DNA from: Chloroflexi bacterium UBA5189
GTDB lineage: Bacteria > Chloroflexota > Limnocylindria > Limnocylindrales > CSP1-4
Reading direction: 5' to 3'
NCBI GenBank assembly: GCA_002413045.1
Contig: DHWF01000026.1
Coordinates: 62,001-126,000, forward strand
DNA length: 64,000 nt
Every line of letters starts with the position of its first letter. The stretch's first letter is position 1. This document shows positions 49,631 through 58,494 of the stretch, in pieces. A model generated the notes under the pieces. The model did not search any database, was not told where the DNA came from, and saw only the letters and a list, made by a program, of their open reading frames with translations. The translations under genes were made by a program, and so were the position numbers.

Positions 49631-52600
49631 GTGCAGCTGATCGACGGCCGGCCCGTCTACTCGGCGACGGATCTCGTTGGGTTCCTCGCGTGTTCGCATC
49701 GGCTCGCCCTCGAGCGCGCGGCGCTCGCGGGGCTTGTCCCGAAACCGATGCGCGAGGATCCACAGATCGACCTCATCGCGAAGCGCGGGCTCGCGCACGA
49801 GCGCCGGTATCGGGACGAGCTGGTCGCCAGTGGCAGGAGCGTGGTCGAGATCCAGCCGGACGGCTCGCTCGCCGATCGCGGTGAGGCACTCCGGGCGGCC
49901 GCCTCCTCGACCATCGAGGCGCTCAAATCCGGCGTCGACGTGGTGTACCAGGCGACCTTCTTCGACGGGCGCTGGGTCGGCTTCGCGGACTTCCTGCTCC
50001 GAGTCGAGCGGCCGAGCGCACTCGGGTCGTGGTCGTACGAGGTCGCGGACACCAAGCTCGCGCGCCACGTCAAGGGCGGTGCGGTCCTCCAGATCTGCTC
50101 GTACGTCGAGCAGCTGACCGCGATCCAGGGCCTCGAGCCCGAGTTCCTCCGCGTCGTGCTCGGCGGCAGTGCCCACGCCACGGAGTCGCTCCGCGTCGCG
50201 GATTACATGGCCTACTACCGGCGGGTGAAGCACGAGTTTGAGGCCGCGGTGGCCGCCGCAGAGCCCGTGTATCCCGTCACGGCCACCTACCCGGACCCGG
50301 TCGAGCACTGCGACGTCTGCCGATGGGTCGTCCAGTGCAAGGCGCAACGGCGGTCGGATGACGACCTCTCATTGGTTGCCGGCATCACTGCGCGCCAGCG
50401 CCGCGAGCTCAAGGCCCGGGACATCCGTCAACGCGGCGAGCTGGCGGCGCTGGACCTTCCGATTCGACCCCGCCTTGACGGCGTGACCGACGCGTCGCTC
50501 CAGCGCATCCGCGATCAGGCCCGGCTGCAGGTCGAAAGCGATGCGCCGAACCCCATCCGGTGGACGCTGCTCGATCCGGAGCGCGATGCGAATCGCGTCC
50601 TTGTCGCGGATCGCGGGCTGCTTGTGCTGCCGGAGCCCTCGGCGCATGACCTGTTCTTCGACATCGAGGGTGATCCGTTCGCGCTGGAAGACGGCGTCGA
50701 GTACCTGTTCGGCGTTCTCGAGCCGTCGCGCGCGGATCCGGAGCGCCCCGATCAGCCGTACTTCCACGCAATCTGGAGCCGGGAGGTCGATGGCAGCGTG
50801 ACCCGGCCAGCCGAGAAGGCCGCCTTCGAGTCGCTCGTCGACCTCCTCATCCATCGGCTCGACACACACCCGGACATGCACGTCTACCACTACGCGGCGT
50901 ATGAGCGGAGCGCGCTCGGGCGCCTCGCGCAGCGCCACGCCACGCGCGAGCTCGAGGTCGACCGGCTGCTTCGGGGCGGCGTGCTGATCGACCTGTTCCG
51001 GGTGGTTCGACAAGGCCTCCAGGCGGGCCTGGAGAGCTATTCGATCAAGCGCCTGGAGCCGCTGTACGGGCTTGTGCGCGAGGTCGAGCTCCGAAGCGTC
51101 GGTTCCAGCATCGTCGCGTTCGAGACGTGGCTCGAAGGCGGCACTGACGAGAACGGCGCCGTGGGTGAGGCGATCCTGGCAACCATCGGCGGCTACAACC
51201 GCGACGACGTCCTGAGCACGTGGCGGCTTCGCGAATGGCTCGAGGCGCGCCGGCCGGAGCTCGCGGCGATGATCGGCGAGGCGGTCCCACGGCCGGGGGC
51301 AAACCCGGATGCCGAACGGCGCGAGATGCCGGAGCGGGAAGTCAGAGCGGAGCGACTCGGAAGCGCACTGACCTCGCGGCTCCCGGACGACCCCACCACG
51401 TGGTCGGAAGCGGATCGCGCGCGCTGGCTGCTCGCCCAGCTGCTCGGCTGGCACCGGCGCGAGGACAAGGCGTTCTGGTGGCGCTACTTCTACCTGTGCG
51501 GCCTGACCGACGAGGACCTCATCGACGAGCGCGAGCCAATCGGCGCCGTGACGCTCGTGGAGGACCTCGGGCCGTCGGGCCGCGGCGGACGCAGGCAGGC
51601 CTTCTCGTTCCCACCGCAGGATCATCGGCTCGGGGTGGGCGATCGCGTCGACGACCCCCGTTTCGAGGACCAGACCGGCACTGTCCTCGAGATCGACGAC
51701 GTCGCGCGGCGCATCGTCCTCCATCGCACGAGGAGCCACGTCGACCAGGGGCTGCCGACATCGCTGGTGCCGCAGGAGCACTTCCGGGTCGAGGTCCTCG
51801 AGGATTCGATCGCTCGCAGCGCCGAATGGGTGGCCGCGAACGGGATCGACGCGCCCGGCGAGTTCCGTGCCGTCCGCGATCTCCTGATGCGGGCCGGACC
51901 TCGACTCGCGAACGCCGACCTGCTTCGGCGGGCGGACGAAACCGGACTCGCGGCCGCGCGCCGCCTCGCCCTCGAGCTCGATCACGGGTCGCTCGCGATC
52001 CAGGGACCGCCGGGCAGCGGCAAGACGTACACCGGGGCACGGATGATCGTGGACCTCGTCAGGGCAGGCAAGCGCGTCGGAGTGACCGCCAACAGCCACA
52101 AGGTCATCGGCAAGCTCCTGAACGAGGTGGAGATCGCCGCGCGCGAGGCGACCACGCCGGGTCGCCCGGTGCGGCTCGGCCAGGTGCCGGCGCGCGATTC
52201 GCCACCGACGTGCGCGGCCGCCATGCCCCTGACGAGCGACGGCATCCTCGTCCCGCTGGAGGCCGGTGCCGTCAACGTGGTCGGCGGCACCGCATGGGTC
52301 TGGTCACGGCCCGAGCTCGCGGGCGCGCTCGATGTGCTGTTCATCGACGAAGCGGGGCAGCTGTCGCTCGCAACCGCCGTGGCCATCGCCCACGCGGCGA
52401 AGTCCTTGGTCCTGCTCGGCGATCCGCAACAGCTGGATCAGCCATTACAGGGCACCCATCCGCCGGGGGCCGAGCGCAGCGCGCTCGCCCACCTCCTCGG
52501 GGTGGAGGCAACGATGCCGGCGCACCTCGGCCTGTTCCTGGACCGGACCTGGCGTCTCCATCCGGACATCTGCACGTTCACGTCCGAGGTCTTCTACTCG

Positions 52601-53254
52601 AAGCGCCTCGAGCCGGAGGCGGGGATGGAGCGGCAGGCGCTCCTCGGATCGCCTGAGCTCGGCAGCACGGGAATGCGCTGGGCAGCCGTCGAGCACGAGG
52701 GCAATAGCACAGATTCCGAGGAGGAGGCCGAGCACATCGCGGCGCTCGTCCGCGACCTCCTGAACGGCGACACAGGCTGGCGCGACGATCGCGGCGGGGA
52801 GCGTCCTATCGGCCTGGCGGACATCCTGATCGTGGCCCCATACAACGCCCACGTGGACCGGATCGCGGATGCGCTGACCGCCGCAGGCTATCCCAGCGCC
52901 AACGTGGGAACCGTGGACAAGTTCCAGGGCCAGGAGGCGCCGATCTCGATCTACGCGATGGCGAGCTCGACCCCCGAGGAGGCGTCTCGCGGGATGGAGT
53001 TCCTGTACTCCCTGAACCGCCTCAACGTCGCCACCTCTCGCGCAAGGTGCGTGGCGGTGGTCGTTGCGTCACCAGCGCTGGTGCGGGTCGCTTGCCACAC
53101 GCCGCGCCAGATGCAGCTCGCGAACGCGCTGTGCAGGCTGGTCGAGATCGCGGACGTGCAGACGGAGCGAAACCGGGTGGCTCCGGCCCAAGCGCCCGGC
53201 CCACGTACGGACACGCAGCAGCTCAGCTGGCTGGACGTGACTTCCCAAGCATGA
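49631..53254 (+). CDS. TM0106-type RecB-like nuclease fused to RNase H-like domain and SF1 helicase
   Basis: 1207 residues. The N-terminal PD-(D/E)XK nuclease region has C21 (FLACSHRLALE) and a later Cys cluster HCDVCRWVVQC (about 226-235), a four-Cys iron-sulfur arrangement as in AddB/Cas4. Catalytic DTKLA is near 141 and QICSY follows. A predicted RNase_H_2 exonuclease domain follows (FFDIEGDP ~342, YHYAAYERSAL, YNRDDVLSTW ~521). The C-terminal DNA2/UPF1-like helicase has Walker A GPPGSGKT (~793), Walker B LFIDEAGQ (~905), GDPQQL, and a late DKFQGQEAPISIY motif. Likely processes DNA ends or RNA-DNA structures. Followed by a bidirectional-looking terminator. Confidence 0.9.
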   Translation: MQLIDGRPVYSATDLVGFLACSHRLALERAALAGLVPKPMREDPQIDLIAKRGLAHERRYRDELVASGRSVVEIQPDGSLADRGEALRAAASSTIEALKSGVDVVYQATFFDGRWVGFADFLLRVERPSALGSWSYEVADTKLARHVKGGAVLQICSYVEQLTAIQGLEPEFLRVVLGGSAHATESLRVADYMAYYRRVKHEFEAAVAAAEPVYPVTATYPDPVEHCDVCRWVVQCKAQRRSDDDLSLVAGITARQRRELKARDIRQRGELAALDLPIRPRLDGVTDASLQRIRDQARLQVESDAPNPIRWTLLDPERDANRVLVADRGLLVLPEPSAHDLFFDIEGDPFALEDGVEYLFGVLEPSRADPERPDQPYFHAIWSREVDGSVTRPAEKAAFESLVDLLIHRLDTHPDMHVYHYAAYERSALGRLAQRHATRELEVDRLLRGGVLIDLFRVVRQGLQAGLESYSIKRLEPLYGLVREVELRSVGSSIVAFETWLEGGTDENGAVGEAILATIGGYNRDDVLSTWRLREWLEARRPELAAMIGEAVPRPGANPDAERREMPEREVRAERLGSALTSRLPDDPTTWSEADRARWLLAQLLGWHRREDKAFWWRYFYLCGLTDEDLIDEREPIGAVTLVEDLGPSGRGGRRQAFSFPPQDHRLGVGDRVDDPRFEDQTGTVLEIDDVARRIVLHRTRSHVDQGLPTSLVPQEHFRVEVLEDSIARSAEWVAANGIDAPGEFRAVRDLLMRAGPRLANADLLRRADETGLAAARRLALELDHGSLAIQGPPGSGKTYTGARMIVDLVRAGKRVGVTANSHKVIGKLLNEVEIAAREATTPGRPVRLGQVPARDSPPTCAAAMPLTSDGILVPLEAGAVNVVGGTAWVWSRPELAGALDVLFIDEAGQLSLATAVAIAHAAKSLVLLGDPQQLDQPLQGTHPPGAERSALAHLLGVEATMPAHLGLFLDRTWRLHPDICTFTSEVFYSKRLEPEAGMERQALLGSPELGSTGMRWAAVEHEGNSTDSEEEAEHIAALVRDLLNGDTGWRDDRGGERPIGLADILIVAPYNAHVDRIADALTAAGYPSANVGTVDKFQGQEAPISIYAMASSTPEEASRGMEFLYSLNRLNVATSRARCVAVVVASPALVRVACHTPRQMQLANALCRLVEIADVQTERNRVAPAQAPGPRTDTQQLSWLDVTSQA

Positions 53255-53256
53255 AA

Positions 53257-53281
53257 ACGCGGGCCCGGTCGGGGCCCGCGT
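53257..53281. terminator. Rho-independent-type terminator after the helicase gene
   Basis: Stem ACGCGGGCCC (53257-53266) and GGGCCCGCGT (53272-53281), 10 perfect pairs with a 5-nt loop, starting 2 nt after the TGA. An AAAA run precedes it, giving a T-run for reverse-strand transcripts, so it may serve both directions. Confidence 0.7.
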
Positions 53282-53409
53282 GATTGGAGGCGGCGCCGGA
53301 CCGCCCACACCAAAGTGGGTCGCTCACCGGCACGGAACGGCCGGCGCCATGGAGGTGCCGGCGCGAGCCACGAGGGCCCGAGCCGGCACTTGGCAAATCG
53401 GTTGGGGGC

Positions 53410-53832
53410 CTAGACCGGCTCGCGCCGGAACAGGTTCACGGCCCACAGGATCACGACTTCGAGGATCGACCAGCCGACGAGGGCCGCGATCGCCGCGATG
53501 TCGAGGATCGAGCCGCTCGCGTGGAGCGCGTCGGTGTTGAAGATCCCGACGAATGGGGCCACGAACAGCTGGCTCGTGTTCAGGATGAACGAGACCAGGT
53601 CGTTGCCCTCGCGCGCGTCCAGCAACAGCAGCACGATGCGAAGGCCGATCAGCAGCTGGATGAGCCCGAAGATCAGCACGACCACGCGTCGGGTCATCTC
53701 GCCGCCGCTCGGGGAGACATTGGCAGTCTCGACGACCGAGGACGTCCGGGTCACCGGCGTCGCGGGCACGGTGGCCGGATCGACGTACGGCTCCTGATCG
53801 GTTCTGGTGACGACTTGTCGTTGAACGGTCAT
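53410..53832 (-). CDS. YggT-like membrane protein
   Basis: 140 residues from ATG 53832, with GGAGGGA about 8 nt upstream. A polar, Thr/Val-rich N-terminus of ~45 residues precedes two membrane segments: VVVLIFGLIQLLIGLRIVLLLL, and after a short loop LFVAPFVGIFNTD the helix ILDIAAIAALVGWSILEVVIL. The L-G-x-R-x-x-L-x-L and APFVGIF pattern is that of YggT/Ycf19 proteins. Functions in this family concern membrane or osmotic stress. A TGCAAC-type promoter lies upstream. Confidence 0.75.
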   Translation of the reverse strand: MTVQRQVVTRTDQEPYVDPATVPATPVTRTSSVVETANVSPSGGEMTRRVVVLIFGLIQLLIGLRIVLLLLDAREGNDLVSFILNTSQLFVAPFVGIFNTDALHASGSILDIAAIAALVGWSILEVVILWAVNLFRREPV

Positions 53833-53888
53833 GGGGTAGATCCCTCCATGCGGATCCTCAGCGTGGCCTCGGACGGGTACACGCCGGG

Positions 53889-53915
53889 CGACATTCGGCG
53901 TCGAATCGCGTTGCA
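53889..53915 (-). promoter_or_regulatory. Candidate alternative-sigma promoter for the YggT-like gene
   Basis: Reverse strand: TGCAAC (53915-53910), 16-bp spacer, TGTCG (53893-53889), about 55 bp upstream of ATG 53832. Resembles the elements at 54333-54360 and 58011-58038. Confidence 0.4.
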
Positions 53916-53995
53916 GTCGCGGTGCAGGTCGCAGTCCCGAGCCGCTGACCGGACCTCCTCGCTTTTCGGACCCGGTGCGCTCGTGCGCGCGAAGA

Positions 53996-54220
53996 TCACA
54001 TGGACGTGGCCGGTACGTCCAGGTCGGGGAGCAGGTCGGGCTCGCCGGACGCGATGCCGCCCGCCTTGTCGTCGATCCGCTCGGCGAGTCGCTGCGGCAG
54101 CTCGGCGTCCGGATTGCTCGTGGGTTCCGGCACGTTGGCGCCGGGGAAGCGCATCTCGGGACGGCCCTCCGCCTGGTCGTCGGGAACCTGCTCATGTGGG
54201 TCGCTGATGGGTGTGCGCAT
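53996..54220 (-). CDS. Small hydrophilic disordered protein
   Basis: 74 residues from ATG 54220, with GGAGGT 9-10 nt upstream. Pro/Glu/Asp-rich (ISDPHEQVPDDQAEGRPEM, NPDAELPQRLAERIDDKAGG), no Cys or membrane helix. Unknown function. The strong start signal and position among stress-type genes support it being real. Confidence 0.6.
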   Translation of the reverse strand: MRTPISDPHEQVPDDQAEGRPEMRFPGANVPEPTSNPDAELPQRLAERIDDKAGGIASGEPDLLPDLDVPATSM

Positions 54221-54332
54221 TCGTGTGACCTCCTTGCTGCGTTCCGGCGACAGTGCGACCACGGGTGTGCTCGGCGTATCGGCACGCAAGCGCACCGCGG
54301 TTGCAGTCCGCTTGCGGCGAGCGACACGCCGC

Positions 54333-54360
54333 TGCAACGGTGAACGTGGATCGCGTTGTC
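54333..54360 (+). promoter_or_regulatory. Candidate alternative-sigma promoter (TGCAAC-N18-TGTC)
   Basis: TGCAAC 54333-54338 and TGTC 54357-54360 with an 18-bp spacer, in the context CTGCAACGG ... GCGTTGTCC. It aligns with 58011-58038 (TTGCAACGG ... CCGTTGTCG). 58 bp separate the TGTC from ATG 54418. Confidence 0.5.
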
Positions 54361-54417
54361 CCCGCGTGCCCGCGCACCGGCCACGATCAGCACGACCCCG
54401 TACAGAGGAGCAACCAC

Positions 54418-54858
54418 ATGACCGCTATCGTCCTGCCGGATCTCAACCAGAAGACCATCGACGATCTTCGGGAGCGCGTTTCGAAGCTGTCGGACATCGA
54501 CTTTTCGAAGATCGACCTGTCGAAGATCGAGATGCCCGCGCTTCAGGACGTCGGCAAAAGCGCCGATCAGGCGATCGACCGACTCCTTGGTCGCTCGCGC
54601 ATGCCGATGTGGCCGTGGATCGCTGCCGGGATCGGGCTCATCGCCGTCATCGGCGCGATCACGGCCTGGTTCACGGTGATCCGTCGGTCGGCATGGTTCG
54701 GCGCGAAGACAGGCTGGCAGCAGCCAGGTACCGAGGACGGACCGTCGACCTTGGAGCCCGAGGGCATGACGACCCGGTCGCCAATGGCGGATGACCTGCG
54801 CGCCGCCGACCTGGTCACGTCCTTGGGCGCGACCTCCTATCCGATCGAGGAGGCCTAG
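54418..54858 (+). CDS. Single-pass membrane protein of the stress cluster
   Basis: 146 residues from ATG 54418, with GAGGAG 7 nt upstream. The N-terminal coiled part (LNQKTIDDLRERVSKLSDI, FSKIDLSKIEMPAL) precedes one membrane helix PMWPWIAAGIGLIAVIGAITAWF (about 62-84) and a polar C-terminus ending GATSYPIEEA. Family not recognised. Six nt separate its stop from the 36-residue CxxC ORF. Confidence 0.65.
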   Translation: MTAIVLPDLNQKTIDDLRERVSKLSDIDFSKIDLSKIEMPALQDVGKSADQAIDRLLGRSRMPMWPWIAAGIGLIAVIGAITAWFTVIRRSAWFGAKTGWQQPGTEDGPSTLEPEGMTTRSPMADDLRAADLVTSLGATSYPIEEA

Positions 54859-54864
54859 CCGCAC

Positions 54865-54975
54865 GTGGCCGCCGAGACGGTCATCGCCGAGTTCCGGGTG
54901 GGCCGGCTCGACGGCATCCCGATCTGTCGCGCATGCGAGCGCTATCACGCGCCCGAGGAAGGCCATCGCCACTAG
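54865..54975 (+). CDS. 36-residue CxxC/His microprotein
   Basis: GTG 54865 to TAG 54975 encodes 36 residues beginning MAAETVIAEFRVGRLDG and continuing IPICRACERYH...HRH. It contains a CxxC plus three C-terminal His, a possible tiny zinc-binding unit. It starts 6 nt after the upstream stop, and GGAGG within the previous gene's last codons can serve as ribosome-binding site. Real but unrecognised, or fortuitous; the metal-ligand pattern favours real. Confidence 0.45.
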   Translation: MAAETVIAEFRVGRLDGIPICRACERYHAPEEGHRH

Positions 54976-55188
54976 GGCCATCGCCACTCGGGCACTGCGC
55001 ACGAGACGCGACCAGCGTCAACGTCGATCTCGACGAGCGGCTCGGAACCTTCCGGGCCGCTCGTCCGTTTCCGGTGCAAGCGAGTTGTGAGGTCGCGTCG
55101 GCGCGCACTTGCGCGCTCGATGCCGGCGCTGGGCGATCGTGGATTCCTCGCCAGCGACAGGCGAAACGATCGAACGAAGGAGCCCACG

Positions 55189-55425
55189 GTGAGTGCCCGC
55201 ACCTTGGCGACAGCGTCCACCTTCATCGGACCCCGCCGGCCGCTCCGCGAGCTCAACACCATTGCCGACGTTCCCGCGATCGCCGCGGCGACGATGCCCA
55301 GCGAGACCGTGCCCAGCGCGGTCACCATGGCCGCCCGCCTCACCGGCGCCTCGATGCGCCTCCTGGAGGTGAGCCTCGCCGCCGCGGCCATGACCACGGC
55401 ACTCCTGCTCGGGGTGGGTCGCTAG
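55189..55425 (+). CDS. Small Ala-rich protein with C-terminal hydrophobic helix
   Basis: 78 residues from GTG 55189, with AAGGAG 6 nt upstream. The middle is Ala/Pro/Thr-rich (IADVPAIAAATMPSETVPSAV), and the C-terminus LLEVSLAAAAMTTALLLGVG could be a membrane-associated helix. Unknown family; grouped with the surrounding small stress-type genes. Confidence 0.5.
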   Translation: MSARTLATASTFIGPRRPLRELNTIADVPAIAAATMPSETVPSAVTMAARLTGASMRLLEVSLAAAAMTTALLLGVGR

Positions 55426-55559
55426 GTCGGTTCCTCGGCGACGCCCGCCGGGGCGAGGTCCTCGGCGGCCCTCCTGGGTCTGCGTCTCTTACTCGGGCTG
55501 GTCGCCTCGTCGAGGCTCGGGCTCGCGCCGCCGCCGCGTCATGGGCCGCGCGTTGCGAT

Positions 55560-55588
55560 TGCAGCGTGCTCGCACGTCGCGCTATGAC
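55560..55588 (+). promoter_or_regulatory. Weak match to the TGCAAC promoter element
   Basis: TGCAGC (55560-55565), 19-bp spacer, TGAC (55585-55588), 31 bp upstream of GTG 55619. One mismatch in the first box and one extra spacer base compared with the best copies. Confidence 0.3.
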
Positions 55589-55618
55589 ACGCCCGGCCAG
55601 CCGGAGCATCATGGATCC

Positions 55619-57970
55619 GTGGCGCACTCAGTGATCGAGGGCGCGGCCGCCACGGTGGCCTCGCCGATCCAGCTCCCGCCGCCGCAACCGAGGATCGTCC
55701 CGGCGACCGACCTCGGCGGTGTTGGCGTGCTCAAGCACGGCAACTTCTACTTCCTCTCGGATCCGTTCGGAGACGTCCATCCCGATTCGCGCGGCCTCGG
55801 GCTGTACGACCTTGACACGCGGATCCTGTCCTGCGCGATCCTTCGCATCAATGGCGTGCGGCCGACGCTCCTTCGGGCGCAGTCGGCGGCCAATCACCTG
55901 AGCACGATCCAGCTGACGAATCCGGAGGTCCGCAAGGACCCCTCGACGAAGCAGGCCACGACCCAGGCGCTCGCCATGCGCGCGATCTCGGTGATGCGCC
56001 GGCGCTGGATCGCCGGTGGGCTCGCCGAGCGGATCGAGGTCACCAACTACAGCGCCTTCGCCCAACAGGTCCAGCTGGACCTCGAGCTCGACGCCGACGC
56101 GGCGGACATCTTCGAGGTCCGTGGGCGCGTGCGCGCGCAGCGCGGCACCTATCGCCCCATCGAGGTGACCCCGGAATCGATCGTGTTCGGCTACGAGGGC
56201 CTCGACGGCCTCGTGCGCCGGACCCTCGTGTCGTTCACGGCCGGCGAGGTGAACGCGAGCGTACGGGCAACGGTGGATGCCAGCGGCACTGTCGGGGGCG
56301 GCGAGGGCTCGGTCGGCATCCGGTGGCTGCTCGACGTCGAGCCCGGCGCCCGGGCGGGCATCCGCTGGGAGGTTGCGACCGACCTGTCACCCATGCCCGG
56401 GCATCAGCGGCCCGGCGATTCGAGCCCGGAACGCCTCGCGCGTTCCGTCACCAGCGGGCCGGCGAACGGGGCGGCGGGCGACGTCACGATCGGCGCTGGA
56501 CCGATCGCCGAGCCCACCATCGCCGAGGAGGAATACGGCAAGTGGCACGAGCGCTGCGCCCGCATCCGCTCTGACGGCGAGCTGCTCGACCTCGCGATCC
56601 GGCGGAGCATCGCCGACCTGCGCCTGCTCCGGAACGACGGCCCGATGCTCGGCGAGCACTACGTCGCGGCGGGCGTGCCCTGGTTCGCGACCCTCTTCGG
56701 GCGCGACAGCATCATCACCTCCCTCCAGGTGCTGCCGTTCATGCCCGACGTCGCGCGCGAGACGCTGCGGGTGCTCGCCGATTGGCAGGCGACCGAGGAC
56801 GACCCATCGCGGGACATGGAGCCGGGCAAGATCCTGCACGAGCTGCGCACCGGCGAGCTGGCCCGGACCAGCGAGCTGCCGCACCGGCCGTACTACGGCA
56901 GCGTCGACGCGACGCCGCTCTGGCTGATCCTCCTCGACGAGACCTACCGCTGGACCGGCGACATCGGCCTGGTGAAGGCGCTCTGGCCGAATGCGCTCGC
57001 CGCCCTTCGCTGGATCGACGAGTACGGCGACCGCGACGGGGACGGCTTCGTCGAGTACGAGCGCCGGACGCCGTTGGGCCTCCTGAACCAGGGCTGGAAG
57101 GACTCGGGCGACGGCCTCCGGCATCGCGACGGCTCGCTCGCCCAGGCGCCGATCGCGCTGGTCGAGGTCCAGGGCTACGTGTACGACGCCAAGGTCCGCA
57201 TGGCAGGCCTCGCGGAGCGGCTCGGGGATCACGAGCTCGCCGCGAAACTGACGGGCGAGGCGGAGGCCCTGCGCGCGCGCTTTGATGCCGCGTTCTGGAT
57301 GCCCGATGTCGGCTACTACGCGGTCGCACTCGACCAGGACAAGCGCCAGGTCGGGTCGATCACCTCCAACCCGGGCCACTGCCTGTGGAGCGGAATCGTG
57401 CCGAAGGAGCGCGTGAACGCAGTCGTCGACCGCCTCCTCGATCCCACGATGGACTGCGGCTGGGGCATTCGCACATATGCGTCTGGGCAGCCCGGCTACA
57501 ACCCCGTCGGCTATCACACCGGGACCGTGTGGCCGCACGACAACGCGCTGATCGCGGCGGGCATGAAGCGGGTCGGGCGCCACGATGCGTCGGACCGCAT
57601 CGCGTCCCGGATCTTCGAGGCCGCGCAGCACTCGCCCGACTTCCGGCTGCCGGAGCTGTTCTGCGGCTTCGATCGCGGCCTCGCCGACGTGCCGGTCCCC
57701 TATCCGGTCGCCTGCTCGCCCCAGGCGTGGTCCGCCGCGACCTCGCTGTCGCTGCTCCAGACGATGCTCGGCATGCGAGCCGACGCGGCGCGCGACGTCC
57801 TCGAGCTGGACCGACCGCACCTGCCGGCGTGGCTGGGCAAGGTCACCGTGCACGAGCTGCGCGTCGGCGAGCGGACCGTCGACCTGCTGTTCCATCGCTG
57901 GCGGGGTAACACCACCAGCGCCGAGGTCCTGCGCCGGGACGGGCCGCTGCAACTCGTGATTCGCGTCTGA
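55619..57970 (+). CDS. Glycogen-debranching-type glycosidase (GDE_N_bis + alpha/alpha-barrel)
   Basis: 783 residues from GTG 55619. The N-terminal beta-sandwich domain carries VLKHGNFYFLSDPFGDV, GLGLYDLDTRILS and RRWIAGGLAERIEVTNYS, typical of glycogen-debranching N-terminal domains. The C-terminal (alpha/alpha)6 barrel has GVPWFATLFGRDSIITSLQ, DWQATEDDPSRDMEPGKILHE, YRWTGDI, NQGWKDSGD and WGIRTYASGQPGYNPVGYHTGTVWPHDNAL. It hydrolyses an alpha-glucan or related glycan; amylo-alpha-1,6-glucosidase activity is the family's usual annotation. Cytoplasmic, no signal peptide. Confidence 0.87.
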   Translation: MAHSVIEGAAATVASPIQLPPPQPRIVPATDLGGVGVLKHGNFYFLSDPFGDVHPDSRGLGLYDLDTRILSCAILRINGVRPTLLRAQSAANHLSTIQLTNPEVRKDPSTKQATTQALAMRAISVMRRRWIAGGLAERIEVTNYSAFAQQVQLDLELDADAADIFEVRGRVRAQRGTYRPIEVTPESIVFGYEGLDGLVRRTLVSFTAGEVNASVRATVDASGTVGGGEGSVGIRWLLDVEPGARAGIRWEVATDLSPMPGHQRPGDSSPERLARSVTSGPANGAAGDVTIGAGPIAEPTIAEEEYGKWHERCARIRSDGELLDLAIRRSIADLRLLRNDGPMLGEHYVAAGVPWFATLFGRDSIITSLQVLPFMPDVARETLRVLADWQATEDDPSRDMEPGKILHELRTGELARTSELPHRPYYGSVDATPLWLILLDETYRWTGDIGLVKALWPNALAALRWIDEYGDRDGDGFVEYERRTPLGLLNQGWKDSGDGLRHRDGSLAQAPIALVEVQGYVYDAKVRMAGLAERLGDHELAAKLTGEAEALRARFDAAFWMPDVGYYAVALDQDKRQVGSITSNPGHCLWSGIVPKERVNAVVDRLLDPTMDCGWGIRTYASGQPGYNPVGYHTGTVWPHDNALIAAGMKRVGRHDASDRIASRIFEAAQHSPDFRLPELFCGFDRGLADVPVPYPVACSPQAWSAATSLSLLQTMLGMRADAARDVLELDRPHLPAWLGKVTVHELRVGERTVDLLFHRWRGNTTSAEVLRRDGPLQLVIRV

Positions 57971-58010
57971 CCCCCCGCCCCGATCGGGACCGGAGCGCTC
58001 GACAGGCTGT

Positions 58011-58038
58011 TGCAACGGGACCCGAGGCTCCCGTTGTC
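58011..58038 (+). promoter_or_regulatory. Candidate alternative-sigma promoter (TGCAAC-N18-TGTC)
   Basis: TGCAAC 58011-58016 and TGTC 58035-58038 with an 18-bp spacer; flanks TTGCAACGG and CCGTTGTCG match the copy at 54333-54360. 77 bp separate it from ATG 58116 of the GlsB-like gene. Confidence 0.5.
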
Positions 58039-58115
58039 GTCCCGGTCCGCCTTCGAGGCGACAGTGGTGAACGATCCCTCGGGATCGGACCAACACCGCA
58101 GCGACGGAGGCTCGG

Positions 58116-58397
58116 ATGAGCATCATTGCGTGGATCGTGCTCGGCGCGATCGCCGGCTACCTGGCCGGATTCCTCGTCCGTGGTGACGAGGGTCTGGGCA
58201 TCATCGGGCACATCGTGCTTGGCATCGTCGGAGCGCTCGTCGGCGGCTTCCTCGCCGGCGTCCTGTTCCACACCAACCCGATCGACGGGGGGCTCGACCT
58301 TAGCTCGATCGTCGTCGCCACGATCGGCGCGGTGATCGCGGTCGTCGTCTGGAACGCCGTCACCGGACGCGCGAGGACCGGCCGCGGCGTCGCCTGA
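58116..58397 (+). CDS. GlsB/YeaQ/YmgE-family (transglycosylase-associated) stress membrane protein
   Basis: 93 residues with three membrane helices: IIAWIVLGAIAGYLAGFLV, IIGHIVLGIVGALVGGFLAGVLF and SIVVATIGAVIAVVVWNAVTG. The Gly-rich pattern (GxxxGxxAG; GxxGAxxGG) and size are those of the YeaQ/YmgE family, which is induced by general and acid stress. Preceded by a TGCAAC-type promoter and followed by two hairpins. Confidence 0.92.
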   Translation: MSIIAWIVLGAIAGYLAGFLVRGDEGLGIIGHIVLGIVGALVGGFLAGVLFHTNPIDGGLDLSSIVVATIGAVIAVVVWNAVTGRARTGRGVA

Positions 58398-58402
58398 CCG
58401 CC

Positions 58403-58477
58403 TGGCCGGCGGTCGCCAACCACCGCCGGCCACCAACCCAACGAGGGAGACGCCCACCGATCCAGGTGGGCGTCTCC
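58403..58477 (+). terminator. Two consecutive strong hairpins after the GlsB-like gene
   Basis: First stem TGGCCGGCGGT (58403-58413)/ACCGCCGGCCA (58422-58432), 11 bp. Second stem GGAGACGCCCACC (58446-58458)/GGTGGGCGTCTCC (58465-58477), 13 bp, 6-nt loop. Both are perfect but not followed by a T-run, as is common in high-GC genomes. They would separate the GlsB-like gene from the SRPBCC gene. Confidence 0.6.
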
Positions 58478-58494
58478 GATTCAAGGAGGCATCC

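Noticed and set aside
53410..55002. A 530-residue reverse-strand frame
   Set aside because: Only the last 140 codons (YggT-like) have coding character and a proper ribosome-binding site; the rest covers other small genes.
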